Part shown: piece by piece, positions 56,097-64,000 of the stretch
Layout: the number at the start of each line of letters is the position of its first letter
How positions within the stretch are numbered: position 1 is the stretch's first letter
Assembly (NCBI GenBank): GCA_014359885.1
Contig: JACIYN010000050.1
Coordinates: forward strand, 1 to 64,000
Source: Desulfacinum sp.
Lineage (GTDB): Bacteria; Desulfobacterota; Syntrophobacteria; Syntrophobacterales; DSM-9756
DNA: 64,000 bases
Direction: 5' to 3'
The notes under the pieces: model-generated
What the model was told of the DNA's origin: nothing
What the model saw: only the letters and a program-made list of their open reading frames with translations
Databases searched by the model: none
Program-made: the position numbers and the translations under genes

Positions 56097-56573
56097 AAGG
56101 TGAGGATCCTTGCCGAAACCTGTACCCAATGCTCACACCTCGATGTCTCCCCCAGCCTGATCTTGCCTTATGACTTGAAGACACTGCAAGAACCTATGGA
56201 AGCACCATTACCTCCTGTGGGAGCGGCGAAAGCCGCGAATGGGGTGGGCGGCCATTCCATGGCGTTGCGGCTGCCAGCTCATCGCGCCTTGCGGCGCCTA
56301 CAGGACGACCGGGGCTCATCGCGCCTCGCGGTGCTCCCACAGGGCAGAGAGTGCCCCGGTGCAGGTTCTTTTATGCCGGCGGGCTGGCGGAGCCGCCATG
56401 AGGGTTAGGCTGGGCATATCAGGTTGCCGCATGACACCGTGGAAAGGGTGCGCCGGGGCGGAGCGAGCGAGGGCCCTTGACCGATGGAGGTTTTCGGGTG
56501 ACAAGGTGGTGGAAGGATTGTCAGGAGGGGATTGGGCGGACGGGAATCTCATTGCAGCGGAAGGAGGGAATCC
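56097..56573. repeat. Gene-free interval with composite REP-like element (copy 2)
   Basis: 56215-56305 is the inverted counterpart of the 52551-52641 element, beginning TGTGGGAGCGGCGAAAGCCG. A further GCGCCTCGCGGTGCTCCCAC arm follows at about 56321-56345, then sequence similar to the GATGAAAG/CCGGGGC block at 58.8 kb. The rest, up to the SEC-C gene, shows no gene; an AAGGAGGG ribosome site for that gene is at 56561-56568. Confidence 0.75.
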
Positions 56574-58031
56574 ATGAAAACCACAGGACGGAACGATCCG
56601 TGCCCGTGCGGCAGCGGGAAAAAGTACAAGAAATGTTGCCTCAACAAGACGCCGGAACCGTCACCGGGGTTGTATTACGAAAAATTGTCGCGGACGTATG
56701 GCAAACTGGTGGATCGACTGATGACCTATGGCAGGCGGGTGTTCGGTCCGGAAGCGCTAGCGGTGGCCATGGACGAATTTCTGGTGTGGCCGGAGCCGGA
56801 AGAAGATGTGGATGAACTCGACTATGAGAAGCTTTTCCAGATTTTCGTGCCCTGGTTTCTCTTCAACTGGGAGTACGACCCGTCGGAAACGGAAATCGAG
56901 TTGCCGGGCCCCCCAGGTCGGACGGTGGCGGAACTCTACGCCGAACATCGCTCAATGAGACTGGATCCCCGGGAAAGGCTTCTGATCGATGCCATCAACC
57001 GCAAGCCCTTTTCCTTTTACGATGTGGTGAGCGTCCACAAGGGCGAGGGGTTGCAATTGAAGGACCTTCTCACCGGCAATCCCGTTTACGTGTTTGAAAA
57101 ATCCGCCTCGCAGGTGCTCCAACCCGGGGACGTGATCTTCGGCAAGGCGGTGACTGTGGACGGCGTGGGGATGTTGAACGCCACCGGCGTGACCGTTTTC
57201 TTCCCGGACCGAAAGCCGGCCGTTATCGAACTGAGAAAGCGGCTTCTGCGCGGCAACACCGTCATTGATGACGACGTGTTGCATGATTGGGATGCGGAGA
57301 TCCGCATGCTCTATTTCGATCTGGAAAGGCAAGTGTTCGCGGGGCCCATGCTGTGCAACACCGACGGACACCGGTTGGAATTTCATCGCTTGATTTACGA
57401 CATCCCATCCCCCGAGAAGGCCTTTGAAAAGCTCCACGGCCTCTGTCATACCCGGACGCGGGAAGAACTGGAGGAGGAAGCGGACCGGGACGATTCGGGA
57501 CGGATGATCCGCCTTGAGTTCTCCTGGGATCGCTTGGAATTCAGGAGAAGTCGAGGCATGCCCAACACGGTGTTGGGCCGCATCCGCCTGGATGGGCATC
57601 GCCTGATCGGGGAGGTGAACTCGGCGGAGCGGGCCGAAATGCTGCGCCGTGAGATCGACCGCCGCCTTGGGCGGGACGCCCGATTCAAGGCCGACGAGAT
57701 CCAGTCCCTCCAGGCGGTGCTCAATAAGGAGTCGGCCGGCGCGTCTTCCGGGGATGCCTCTCGGGAATACCAAGAGCTGATGGAGCAACCCGAGGCCAGG
57801 GCGCTCATGGAGAACATGCTCCGCACTCACTGGGAACACTGGATCGATGAACCCATACCGGCCCTGCAAGGGAAAACACCGCGGGAAGCGGCCCGGACCG
57901 CCCATGGCCGGGAGGCCGTGGAAGCCCTCCTTCAGAGCATTGAGCGGTCTCCGGGGGCGGATCCCTTAACCGCCGAGGTGAACCTCCGTGAGGCCCGGAA
58001 GGTGAGGAAGTTGCTGGGGCTGAGTCAATGA
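56574..58031 (+). CDS. SEC-C motif protein, function unknown
   Basis: A 485-residue protein whose first 25 residues are a SEC-C zinc motif, RNDPCPCGSGKKYKKCC, as at the C terminus of SecA and in many stand-alone proteins. The remainder is acidic and mostly helical with no recognised domain; WEHWIDEPIPALQGKTPREAARTAHGREAVEALLQ near the C terminus matches a conserved tail seen in other SEC-C proteins. The start at 56574 is set by an AAGGAGGG site. The stop overlaps the following transglutaminase start as ATGA, so the pair is translationally coupled. Confidence 0.82.
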   Translation: MKTTGRNDPCPCGSGKKYKKCCLNKTPEPSPGLYYEKLSRTYGKLVDRLMTYGRRVFGPEALAVAMDEFLVWPEPEEDVDELDYEKLFQIFVPWFLFNWEYDPSETEIELPGPPGRTVAELYAEHRSMRLDPRERLLIDAINRKPFSFYDVVSVHKGEGLQLKDLLTGNPVYVFEKSASQVLQPGDVIFGKAVTVDGVGMLNATGVTVFFPDRKPAVIELRKRLLRGNTVIDDDVLHDWDAEIRMLYFDLERQVFAGPMLCNTDGHRLEFHRLIYDIPSPEKAFEKLHGLCHTRTREELEEEADRDDSGRMIRLEFSWDRLEFRRSRGMPNTVLGRIRLDGHRLIGEVNSAERAEMLRREIDRRLGRDARFKADEIQSLQAVLNKESAGASSGDASREYQELMEQPEARALMENMLRTHWEHWIDEPIPALQGKTPREAARTAHGREAVEALLQSIERSPGADPLTAEVNLREARKVRKLLGLSQ

Positions 58032-58759
58032 GAGGAGCGGCCATGGAGAGGCGGCGGCGACGGGAAGAGATGATCCGGGATTACCTGGAACCTACGGCCA
58101 TCCTGGACTGGGACCATCGGCGGGTGCTCGCCTTTGCCCGGGAAGCGGTGGGCGCTACGACGGATCCCGTGGAAAAGGCCGTTCGACTCTATCGGGCCGT
58201 GAGGGATCGGATCCGCTACGACCCGTATTCGCCCTTCTACCGCCCCGAACACTACCGGGCGAGCGAAGTCCTGCGGCGCGGACGAAGCTTTTGGATCCCC
58301 AAGGCAGCGCTTCTTTGCGCCGTGGCCCGGTCCCAGGGCATTCCCGCCCGGATCGGGTTCGCCACCGTGAAAAACCATCTGGCCACCCGCCAGCTTCTGG
58401 ACTACCTGGGATCCAACGTCTTCGTCTACCACGGCTACACGGACCTTTTTCTGGACGGCCGGTGGGTCAAGGCCACTCCCGCCTTCAACAAGGAACTGTG
58501 CGAGCGGCACGGAACCGATCCCCTGGACTTCGACGGCCGAAGCGATTCGCTCCTTCATCCGTACGACAAGAAGCGGCAAAAGTTCATGGAATACCTGGAA
58601 TACCATGGCGAGTATGCGGACGTTCCCGTGGAGATCATCGTGGACGCATGGAAGGCCGCTTACGGCACCGAAAGGGTGCAGGGCTGGATCGACGCCCTGG
58701 AAAGCACCGGCGGCGCCTCACCCCGGCGGATCTTCGAAGGGGAAGACGTGACGACATGA
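58028..58759 (+). CDS. Transglutaminase-like protein, copy B (catalytic Cys replaced by Trp)
   Basis: A 243-residue near-identical paralogue of the gene at 46699, with the same VEKAVRLYRAVRDRIRYDPYSPF, GIPARIGFATVKNH and NVFVYHGYTDLFLDGRWV blocks. At the nucleophile position it reads GRSFWIPKAALLC: codon TGG at 58292-58294 replaces TGC of copy A, a single-base change, at residue 89. Unless another residue serves, the copy should be catalytically dead. It is coupled to the SEC-C gene by a 4-base overlap. The N terminus differs from copy A, so the duplication boundary is near residue 20. Confidence 0.85.
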   Translation: MRGAAMERRRRREEMIRDYLEPTAILDWDHRRVLAFAREAVGATTDPVEKAVRLYRAVRDRIRYDPYSPFYRPEHYRASEVLRRGRSFWIPKAALLCAVARSQGIPARIGFATVKNHLATRQLLDYLGSNVFVYHGYTDLFLDGRWVKATPAFNKELCERHGTDPLDFDGRSDSLLHPYDKKRQKFMEYLEYHGEYADVPVEIIVDAWKAAYGTERVQGWIDALESTGGASPRRIFEGEDVTT

Positions 58760-58779
58760 GCGCCAACGCGGGACCCTTG

Positions 58780-58925
58780 CAGTCCCTCTCGTAGATGAAA
58801 GCGGCTGCTCCGGGGCACTGTCTTCGGGCGGGAGCACCGCGAGGGCCGATTCTCTTGGAGTGATCGTGCGTCTGTTGGACTGCCGGGTACCCTCATCGCG
58901 GCTTGCGCCGCTCCCACAGACACTG
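58780..58925. repeat. REP-like block downstream of transglutaminase copy B
   Basis: A GATGAAAGCGGC/GGAGCACCGCGAGG segment and a GGCTTGCGCCGCTCCCACAG hairpin arm near 58902-58921 relate this gap to those at 12.2, 51.0, 52.5 and 56.3 kb. No gene seen. Confidence 0.6.
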
Positions 58926-59000
58926 TTTCGATCTCTTGCTGATGCCATTACAGCCCGAAAATAGAACTCTGTCAGATTTGCGGGCCTCCTGGCGGACGGG

Positions 59001-59774
59001 TTAATTCGGAGCGGGAAGACCCAGGAGGCCCAGGAGGAAGGCGCGGACGTTTTTGCCCAGCACGGCCTGGTTGTAGCCCCCTTCTAGCACGGCGAAACAG
59101 CCGATCCCGAGCCGCCGACAGGCCTCCCGGATCAGCACGCCCATGGCGTGGTAGTCGCGGGTCAGGAGAATCCCGCCCCAGTCCAGCCGATGGGCGTCGA
59201 AGCCGGCCGAAACGGCGATGATGTCCGCCTGGACGCGGGCCAGATCGCGTTCCACGATCTTCAGGTATTCCGACCGGTCCTCCGTTTGCGGGTTCAGGAT
59301 TGCCGCGTAGCCTTTGGGCTTCAGGATGTTCACCGTTCCGTCGCCGTAATGCAGGTCGAAGTCCAGAACGTAGGCGGTCTTAATGAGCCCGCGGCGTTTC
59401 AGGTGATCCAGCGCCACGGCCACGTTGTTGTAGTAGCAAAAACCCCAGGAAGCGTCTGCCGACGCATGGTGCCCCGGCGGGCGGACCAGGGCGAAGGAGG
59501 GCCTGCTCATCCCTTCCAGAGCCGCCATGACGGCACCTCCCGCCGCCAGGGACGCGATGGGATCCAGCCCCTCCCGGATTACCCGCTGGATGTGCCGGTC
59601 CGTGTGAACCCGCTGGATATCTTCCCACGACGCGGGAAGAACCTCGTGGTATTCGGCGATGTCGGAGATGGCTTCGCGGATGCACTGGATCCTGCCCGGG
59701 GCGGCCGCCGGGTCGTGGGTGTAGGGCTCCAGAAAATCCTCGTGGGTGAAAACGGGAATTTTGCTCTGCGACAT
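59001..59774 (-). CDS. Histone deacetylase-family zinc hydrolase
   Basis: A 257-residue arginase/deacetylase-fold enzyme, shorter than the ~310-340 of AcuC or acetylpolyamine amidohydrolases. Motifs: VRPPGHHA (His102-His103), DFDLHYGDGT (zinc ligands Asp140, His142), SAGFDAH (Asp192) and EGGY (Tyr233), so all catalytic residues are present. It deacetylates a small molecule or protein lysine; the adjacent divergent acyl-CoA dehydrogenase hints at acyl metabolism. The ATG at 59774 is chosen for an AGGGA site and family alignment; a much longer open frame upstream is antisense to the dehydrogenase. Confidence 0.88.
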   Translation of the reverse strand: MSQSKIPVFTHEDFLEPYTHDPAAAPGRIQCIREAISDIAEYHEVLPASWEDIQRVHTDRHIQRVIREGLDPIASLAAGGAVMAALEGMSRPSFALVRPPGHHASADASWGFCYYNNVAVALDHLKRRGLIKTAYVLDFDLHYGDGTVNILKPKGYAAILNPQTEDRSEYLKIVERDLARVQADIIAVSAGFDAHRLDWGGILLTRDYHAMGVLIREACRRLGIGCFAVLEGGYNQAVLGKNVRAFLLGLLGLPAPN

Positions 59775-59933
59775 GCCGTCCCTTTTTCCTCGCCGGTCTC
59801 CCCAAGGCAGAGAAATTCTTGCCTTGCCTGAAGTTGCATCTCGATCCATAAGATACACGTTCCTCTCCCAACAAGAAACGATTGGGGAGCGCCTGCCGCT
59901 CCCACGCACCGAATGTCCCAGGAGGAAGACTCC

Positions 59934-61532
59934 ATGACGGAACAGCTGACGCCGAACCCTTATCGCTTCGATGCCTACCTGGAACGCCGGGATTCCCTGG
60001 ACTTCTATGCGGACGATCCCATGGCGCAGGCCGTCGTTCGCCACTACTGCGGGGATCGCTGGGAGGAAGTGGACCGGGAAGCCAGAGCGCTTTCCCGGAA
60101 GGTGTCGTTCCGCTGGAAAGATCTGGCGGAGGCGGCGGCGCTTCCGGAAAAACGCCCCGCCGTGCAGCATTTCGACGCCTACGGGCGGCGCGTGGACCGG
60201 ATCGTGCGCCCCCTGGAAACGGAACTGCTGGAAAGGGAGGTCTTTTCCGAGGCGCTCTTTTCCGAAAGGACGCATCCGTGGGTGAAGCTCACCAAGATGT
60301 TCCTGATCTATCAGCTGGGGGAAGCGTGCATCGCCTGTCCGGTCACCTGTACGGAAGGCCTCGTGGCTCTGCTGGACAAGTTCGCCGACACGCCCGAACT
60401 CCTGCGCATCCGAAGGCACTGCAAGGAGGGCCTGGACGGACGTTTCGCCATCGGGGCCCAGTACCTTTCCGAGATCCAGGGCGGATCCGACGTGCCGGCC
60501 AACCGGGTGGAGGCGGTGGAGGAGGGGGGGACCTGGCGACTTTACGGAACCAAGTTCTTCTGTTCCGCCACCCATGCGGACTACGCCGTGGTGACGGCGA
60601 AGCCCCGGGGGGCGGATTCGGTGGCTCTTTTCGTCGTTCCCTCCTGGCTGCCAGGCGATGAGCCTAAGGGGATCCGCAACGGCTTCACCATCGATCGACT
60701 GAAGTGGAAGATGGGAACCAGCGAACTGCCCACGGCGGAGATCACCTTCAACGGTGCGGTGGCCTATCCCGTGGGACCCCTGGAACGGGGGCTCGCCAAC
60801 GTGGTGGGGATCGTGCTCACCCTCTCCCGGCTGACCGTGGGCCTTTCCAGTGCGGCGTTCATGGCCCGCGCCGTTCGGGAAGCCAAGGCCTATGCGCAGT
60901 TCCGGGAGGCCTTCGGGCAGCGAATCGATCGTTTCCCGCTGGTGGCGTCCCAACTTGCCGGAATGGAGCGGACCGCGCAACGCACCCTGGCGGGGGCGTT
61001 TCGTCTTTACCGAAGCTTTCTGGCATTACCCGAGGGGCTCAAAGGGGGGCTGGCCGCCGACGAGCCCGATGCGGTTCGGAAGCTCCGATTCGACGTCCGG
61101 GAACTCATCATGCTTCAGAAGGTCACCGCGGCCTGGGATGCTCCGGACGTGATTCGCGGAGCCATGTCCATCTTCGGCGGACATGGCGTGATGGAGGACT
61201 TTTCCGCCCTTCCCAGGCTCTATCGGGACGCGGCGGTGAACGAGCTCTGGGAAGGGCCCCGGAATGTGCTCCTTACGCAGATCCATCGGGACCTGAGCCG
61301 GGTGCGCGCCTGGTACCCGCCGGCGGAATTTGTGGGCCGGATCCTGGAAGGGGCTTCCGAAGGACTGGTGAAGGAGATCTCCGGTGAGGCGGAAGATCTG
61401 CTTTCCGGTCCCATCTCCCACCCGGTGAACGGCGAGACCATGGATCGGGCCCGAAGGTGGGACCGGTTCTGCCAGCGGTTGACGCAGCACTACCAGGAAC
61501 TTGCCTTGGAAGAAGTGAACCAAGGGCGGTGA
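59934..61532 (+). CDS. Acyl-CoA dehydrogenase family protein
   Basis: A 532-residue flavoprotein larger than the usual ~380. YLSEIQGGSDVPANRVEAVEEGGTWRLYGTKFFCSATHADYAVVTAKPRG is the acyl-CoA dehydrogenase middle-domain signature, and AFGQRIDRFPLVASQLAGME with FGGHGVMEDFSALPRLYRDAAVNELWEGPRNVLL belongs to the C-terminal helical domain, close to the AidB-like branch. An extra ~60 residues follow. The start at 59934 has AGGAGGA upstream; an ATG 21 bases earlier would place that site inside the gene. The substrate is not predictable. Confidence 0.88.
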   Translation: MTEQLTPNPYRFDAYLERRDSLDFYADDPMAQAVVRHYCGDRWEEVDREARALSRKVSFRWKDLAEAAALPEKRPAVQHFDAYGRRVDRIVRPLETELLEREVFSEALFSERTHPWVKLTKMFLIYQLGEACIACPVTCTEGLVALLDKFADTPELLRIRRHCKEGLDGRFAIGAQYLSEIQGGSDVPANRVEAVEEGGTWRLYGTKFFCSATHADYAVVTAKPRGADSVALFVVPSWLPGDEPKGIRNGFTIDRLKWKMGTSELPTAEITFNGAVAYPVGPLERGLANVVGIVLTLSRLTVGLSSAAFMARAVREAKAYAQFREAFGQRIDRFPLVASQLAGMERTAQRTLAGAFRLYRSFLALPEGLKGGLAADEPDAVRKLRFDVRELIMLQKVTAAWDAPDVIRGAMSIFGGHGVMEDFSALPRLYRDAAVNELWEGPRNVLLTQIHRDLSRVRAWYPPAEFVGRILEGASEGLVKEISGEAEDLLSGPISHPVNGETMDRARRWDRFCQRLTQHYQELALEEVNQGR

Positions 61533-61659
61533 GAGTGTAGCGAGGCGGGAATCGAAAAAGAACGGCAGGCGCCAATAAGGACTTGGTTCTCCGAAATAAA
61601 AGCACTATAAGCACACGGCTCGACAAACAACCCATGAAACGAATCGAAGGAGAAAGGGC

Positions 61660-62535
61660 ATGGACAAGACGAGAGTGGACATAGCGGTGTTGGCGGGGCT
61701 GGACCCCTGGGATTGGCCGGAGAATGCGGGGGATACCATCGCGGCGGTGGTGCGCGACAAGAACGCCGACCGGGATGTGCGGATCATGGCGTGCGAGATG
61801 GCCGGGGATCTGGTGGTCATGAACGACGACATGGCGGAGATGCTCCTCAACGTGGCGGCCGACGAGACGGAAGACGAAGAGATCCGCGGCATGGCCGCGG
61901 TGGCTCTGGGCGCAGCCCTGGAGTACGTGGATGTGGAAGGCTTCGACGAGCCGGAGGATGCCCCCGTCAGCGAGGCCATGTTCGAAAGGATCCAAAAGAC
62001 GCTCCACGATCTTTACCTGGATCCCAAGCTGCCCAAGCTGGTGCGCCGGCGCGTGCTGGAAGCGTCGGTGCGCGCTCCCCAGGACTGGCACGAAGAAGCG
62101 GTGGCCTCCGCCTACGCGTCCAAGGATGCGGACTGGCGTCTCACGGCGGTTTTCTGCATGCGGTGGGTGAGCGGCTTCGAGAAGCAGATCCTGGAAGCCC
62201 TCAAGTCCAAGGACGACACCATCCGCTACGAAGCGGTGAGTGCCGCTGGCATGTGGGGAATCCCCCAGGCGGCTCGCGAGATCAAAAAGATCCTTCGCGC
62301 CTGGAAAAAAGAGGACCTGGCCCTGGTGACGGCCGCCGTGGAAGCCGCCCCTTACGTGATGCAGGACGAGGCCCAAACGCTCCTTTTTCCCATCTGGGAG
62401 GAAATGCACAGAGAACCGGAGGACTTCCTGGGCGAGGAGGAGCAGGAGCTTCTGGACGCCCTGGAGGAGGCCTTCACGACCCTGGAAGGACTGGGCGGTC
62501 TGGAAGAGGACGACGGGGACGGCACAGGGCTTTAG
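61660..62535 (+). CDS. Acidic HEAT-repeat protein
   Basis: A 291-residue, strongly acidic protein built of helical repeats. Pairs of amphipathic helices such as DRDVRIMACEMAGDLVVM, DEEIRGMAAVALGAALEYV, PKLVRRRVLEASVRAP, DADWRLTAVFCMRWVSGF and DDTIRYEAVSAAGMWGI are HEAT/PBS-lyase-type repeats. The C terminus is Glu/Asp rich. It has no catalytic motif and probably acts as a protein-binding scaffold. It stands alone between the dehydrogenase and a REP-rich gap. Confidence 0.8.
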   Translation: MDKTRVDIAVLAGLDPWDWPENAGDTIAAVVRDKNADRDVRIMACEMAGDLVVMNDDMAEMLLNVAADETEDEEIRGMAAVALGAALEYVDVEGFDEPEDAPVSEAMFERIQKTLHDLYLDPKLPKLVRRRVLEASVRAPQDWHEEAVASAYASKDADWRLTAVFCMRWVSGFEKQILEALKSKDDTIRYEAVSAAGMWGIPQAAREIKKILRAWKKEDLALVTAAVEAAPYVMQDEAQTLLFPIWEEMHREPEDFLGEEEQELLDALEEAFTTLEGLGGLEEDDGDGTGL

Positions 62536-63016
62536 GAGGCTTTCGGGTTCGTTTTCGGACAGGCTCCTAAGAGCCTGTCTGACAACGGCAGATTTACGCC
62601 GTTCAACGTCCATCCGTCATCCCCGCGAAAGCGGGGATCCAGGATTTCCGGGAACCTATGGACTCCCGCTTGCGCGGGAGTGACGGTTTGCAAAGTTTTC
62701 GGACAGCCTCCTAAGAGCCTGTCCGAGAACGCTGCGGGCGACCTCTTTTCTCGTAGCGCAGCCCTTTAGGGCTGCGGAGGAACACCCGGCCGTCGGATAA
62801 GCCATCGCGTATTTCCTGCCGCTTCATGGACTTACGATGACCCTTTCCGCGGGGCTTCAGCCCCGCGGAAAGGGCCATCGCAACTTCATGAAGTGAATCG
62901 ACACATTCCGTAAAGGGGGGCAAATCGGTGGGCCCGTGGAGCAACCCCTGGTTGCTCCCCAAGCGATCCACGCATTTCGTAGGGGCGGGCTTTAAGCCCG
63001 CCTTTCAGGACCGCCG
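62536..63016. repeat. REP-rich gene-free interval
   Basis: Two ~31-bp direct copies of a hairpin element, ACAGGCTCCTAAGAGCCTGT-like, lie at 62557-62587 and 62701-62731. Between them is a GTCATCCCCGCGAAAGCGGG-type palindrome and a CTCCCGCTTGCGCGGGAGTG palindrome. Further on are GGGGCTTCAGCCCCGCGGAA near 62850 and GTAGGGGCGGGCTTTAAGCC at 62979-63003. No gene was seen. Confidence 0.85.
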
Positions 63017-63979
63017 TTAGGCGTACCAGGCGGCGTGTTTTGAAAACTCCTGGATGAAATCCTCAATCATCTCCGGCAGCCCGTATCGGGCCGACCAGCC
63101 CCATTCGCTACGGGCCGCGTCGTCCACGATCCTCAACCGCCCCAGTTCCCGAAGGAGCTCCACGATGAGCGGATCGGGCCTGAAGTCCAGATCGGCTCCG
63201 GGGAGCCTCTTGCGGACGTGCTCCACAAGCTCCCGGGCGGAGAAGGCCGGTGTGATGCCCGCCAGGTTGTAGACGACGGTTTCGATCCGCGACGCGGGCG
63301 CCTGGGAAAGTTCCCAGAGGGAGCGGGCGGCGTCCTTGAAGTAGATCACCGGGCACCGGGTCTCGGGCTCGCAGAGCAGCCGGTAGGGCTTGCCCCGAAG
63401 AGGGTATTCGATGGCCCAGGCGTTGTAGATGGACATGTGCGCCGTCTTGGCTCCGGGGCCCACCACGGAGGGGATCCGCACGCCCCGGAAGTCCAGCCCG
63501 AACTTGCGGCGGTAGAATCTTCCCAGCAGCTCCCCGAAGACCTTGGTGGTGCCGTACATGCTCGTGGGGCGCTGGAGGGTGTCGTCGTCGATGAAGTCGG
63601 TGCGGATGCCCCGGCTGTAGACGGCCACCGTGCTGCCGTAGACGACCTGGTCCACGCCGGCGATCCGGCACGCCTCCAACACGTTGTAGGTTCCCACCAC
63701 GTTGACGTCGAAGGCGGACCAGGGATCCTGTTCGCTGGGAGCCGAGAGCATGCCCCCCAGATGAAAGACCCCCCTTACGGAGTGTTCCCGAAGGCAGTTG
63801 AGCACAACGGAGAGATTGGTCTGGGATCCGCGCACGTAATCCAGGCGATCCCGGACGTCCTGGAGCATGGGGCCCAACGGCGCCACATCCAGCAGAACCG
63901 GCCGGGCCCCCTCGCGGATCAGTCGCCGCGCCAGGCTGGACCCCAGGAAGCCGCAACCGCCTGTGATCAGATACTTCAT
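63017..63979 (-). CDS. NAD-dependent epimerase/dehydratase (extended SDR)
   Basis: A 320-residue extended short-chain dehydrogenase. The Rossmann motif is YLITGGCGFLGSSLARRLI (residues 3-21). The catalytic region reads YGSTVAVYS with SMYGTTKVFGE supplying the Y-x-x-x-K pair, and RGVRIPSVVGPG follows. It resembles UDP-glucose 4-epimerase or threonine 3-dehydrogenase-like members; the substrate cannot be chosen. The gene is complete, ending 21 bases from the right edge at its start side. Confidence 0.87.
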   Translation of the reverse strand: MKYLITGGCGFLGSSLARRLIREGARPVLLDVAPLGPMLQDVRDRLDYVRGSQTNLSVVLNCLREHSVRGVFHLGGMLSAPSEQDPWSAFDVNVVGTYNVLEACRIAGVDQVVYGSTVAVYSRGIRTDFIDDDTLQRPTSMYGTTKVFGELLGRFYRRKFGLDFRGVRIPSVVGPGAKTAHMSIYNAWAIEYPLRGKPYRLLCEPETRCPVIYFKDAARSLWELSQAPASRIETVVYNLAGITPAFSARELVEHVRKRLPGADLDFRPDPLIVELLRELGRLRIVDDAARSEWGWSARYGLPEMIEDFIQEFSKHAAWYA

Positions 63980-64000
63980 GGAGCCGTTCCTCCCCCGCCA

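Noticed and set aside
54804-56129. Activator start at 56129
   Set aside because: It would use a TTG codon; the ATG at 56096 begins exactly at the PAS domain.
59775-60980. Long in-frame N-terminal extension of the histone-deacetylase-like gene
   Set aside because: The extension is antisense to the acyl-CoA dehydrogenase; a ribosome site and family alignment place the start at 59774.

Overview
The window looks like a chromosomal segment of a GC-rich, anaerobic, probably sulfate-reducing or syntrophic member of the Desulfobacterota (formerly Deltaproteobacteria; Syntrophobacter-like). This is inferred from the gene set: two 2-oxoacid:ferredoxin oxidoreductases, a class I two-subunit fumarase, an SDH operon, an anaerobe-type iron-sulfur flavoprotein, J-domain and DUF3786 proteins. 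No marker gene here fixes the species.

Layout. 1-5.8 kb: end of hrpA, a Nudix hydrolase, a yefM-yoeB toxin-antitoxin pair, a DUF3786 protein, a small Fe-S protein coupled to a membrane J-domain protein, and a PLP enzyme. 5.9-11.6 kb (minus strand): a pyruvate:ferredoxin oxidoreductase operon (XRE-cupin regulator, gamma, a GltD-PorD-like flavoprotein, alpha, beta). 12.5-17.5 kb (minus): fumarase and sdhCDAB. 17.9-21.6 kb (plus): 2-oxoglutarate-type ferredoxin oxidoreductase korDABC and surE, then a tRNA-Arg with a terminator. Together these modules cover the 2-oxoglutarate-to-fumarate/malate arc plus pyruvate oxidation. Several gaps in the first 17 kb hold 7-bp-period tandem repeats.

22.8-46.6 kb is one class 1 CRISPR-Cas locus on the minus strand. 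It has a WYL regulator with a palindromic operator candidate, a zinc-finger large subunit, Cas7, Cas5, a stand-alone HD nuclease (Cas3''), a Cas3' helicase, Cas6, a Cas4-Cas1 fusion, Cas2, a leader, and a 13.3-kb array. By hand count the array has 182 perfect 36-bp repeats plus one degenerate terminal repeat, giving 182 spacers of 35-40 nt. The effector set does not fit a textbook subtype; gene order and the WYL gene recall I-D, the split Cas3 recalls I-A, and the Cas4-Cas1 fusion recalls I-G. This is the best candidate for an under-described system.

46.7-58.8 kb: two near-identical transglutaminase-like genes in direct orientation bracket a branched-chain/GABA-type amino acid module: livFGMHK, a class III aminotransferase, and a sigma-54 activator. 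The aminotransferase has a clear -24/-12 promoter and two matching inverted-repeat enhancer candidates. The activator gene is split by a 73-bp unit bounded by a perfect 29-bp direct repeat. The second transglutaminase copy has its catalytic Cys changed to Trp by one base. 59-64 kb: a histone-deacetylase-like hydrolase, an acyl-CoA dehydrogenase, a HEAT-repeat protein and a sugar-nucleotide epimerase.

Intergenic regions from 7 kb onward contain several families of short palindromic REP-like elements, including a ~91-bp composite element in inverted orientation on either side of the aminotransferase-activator block. Annotation was made by reading alone; start sites were chosen by Shine-Dalgarno position and family homology.
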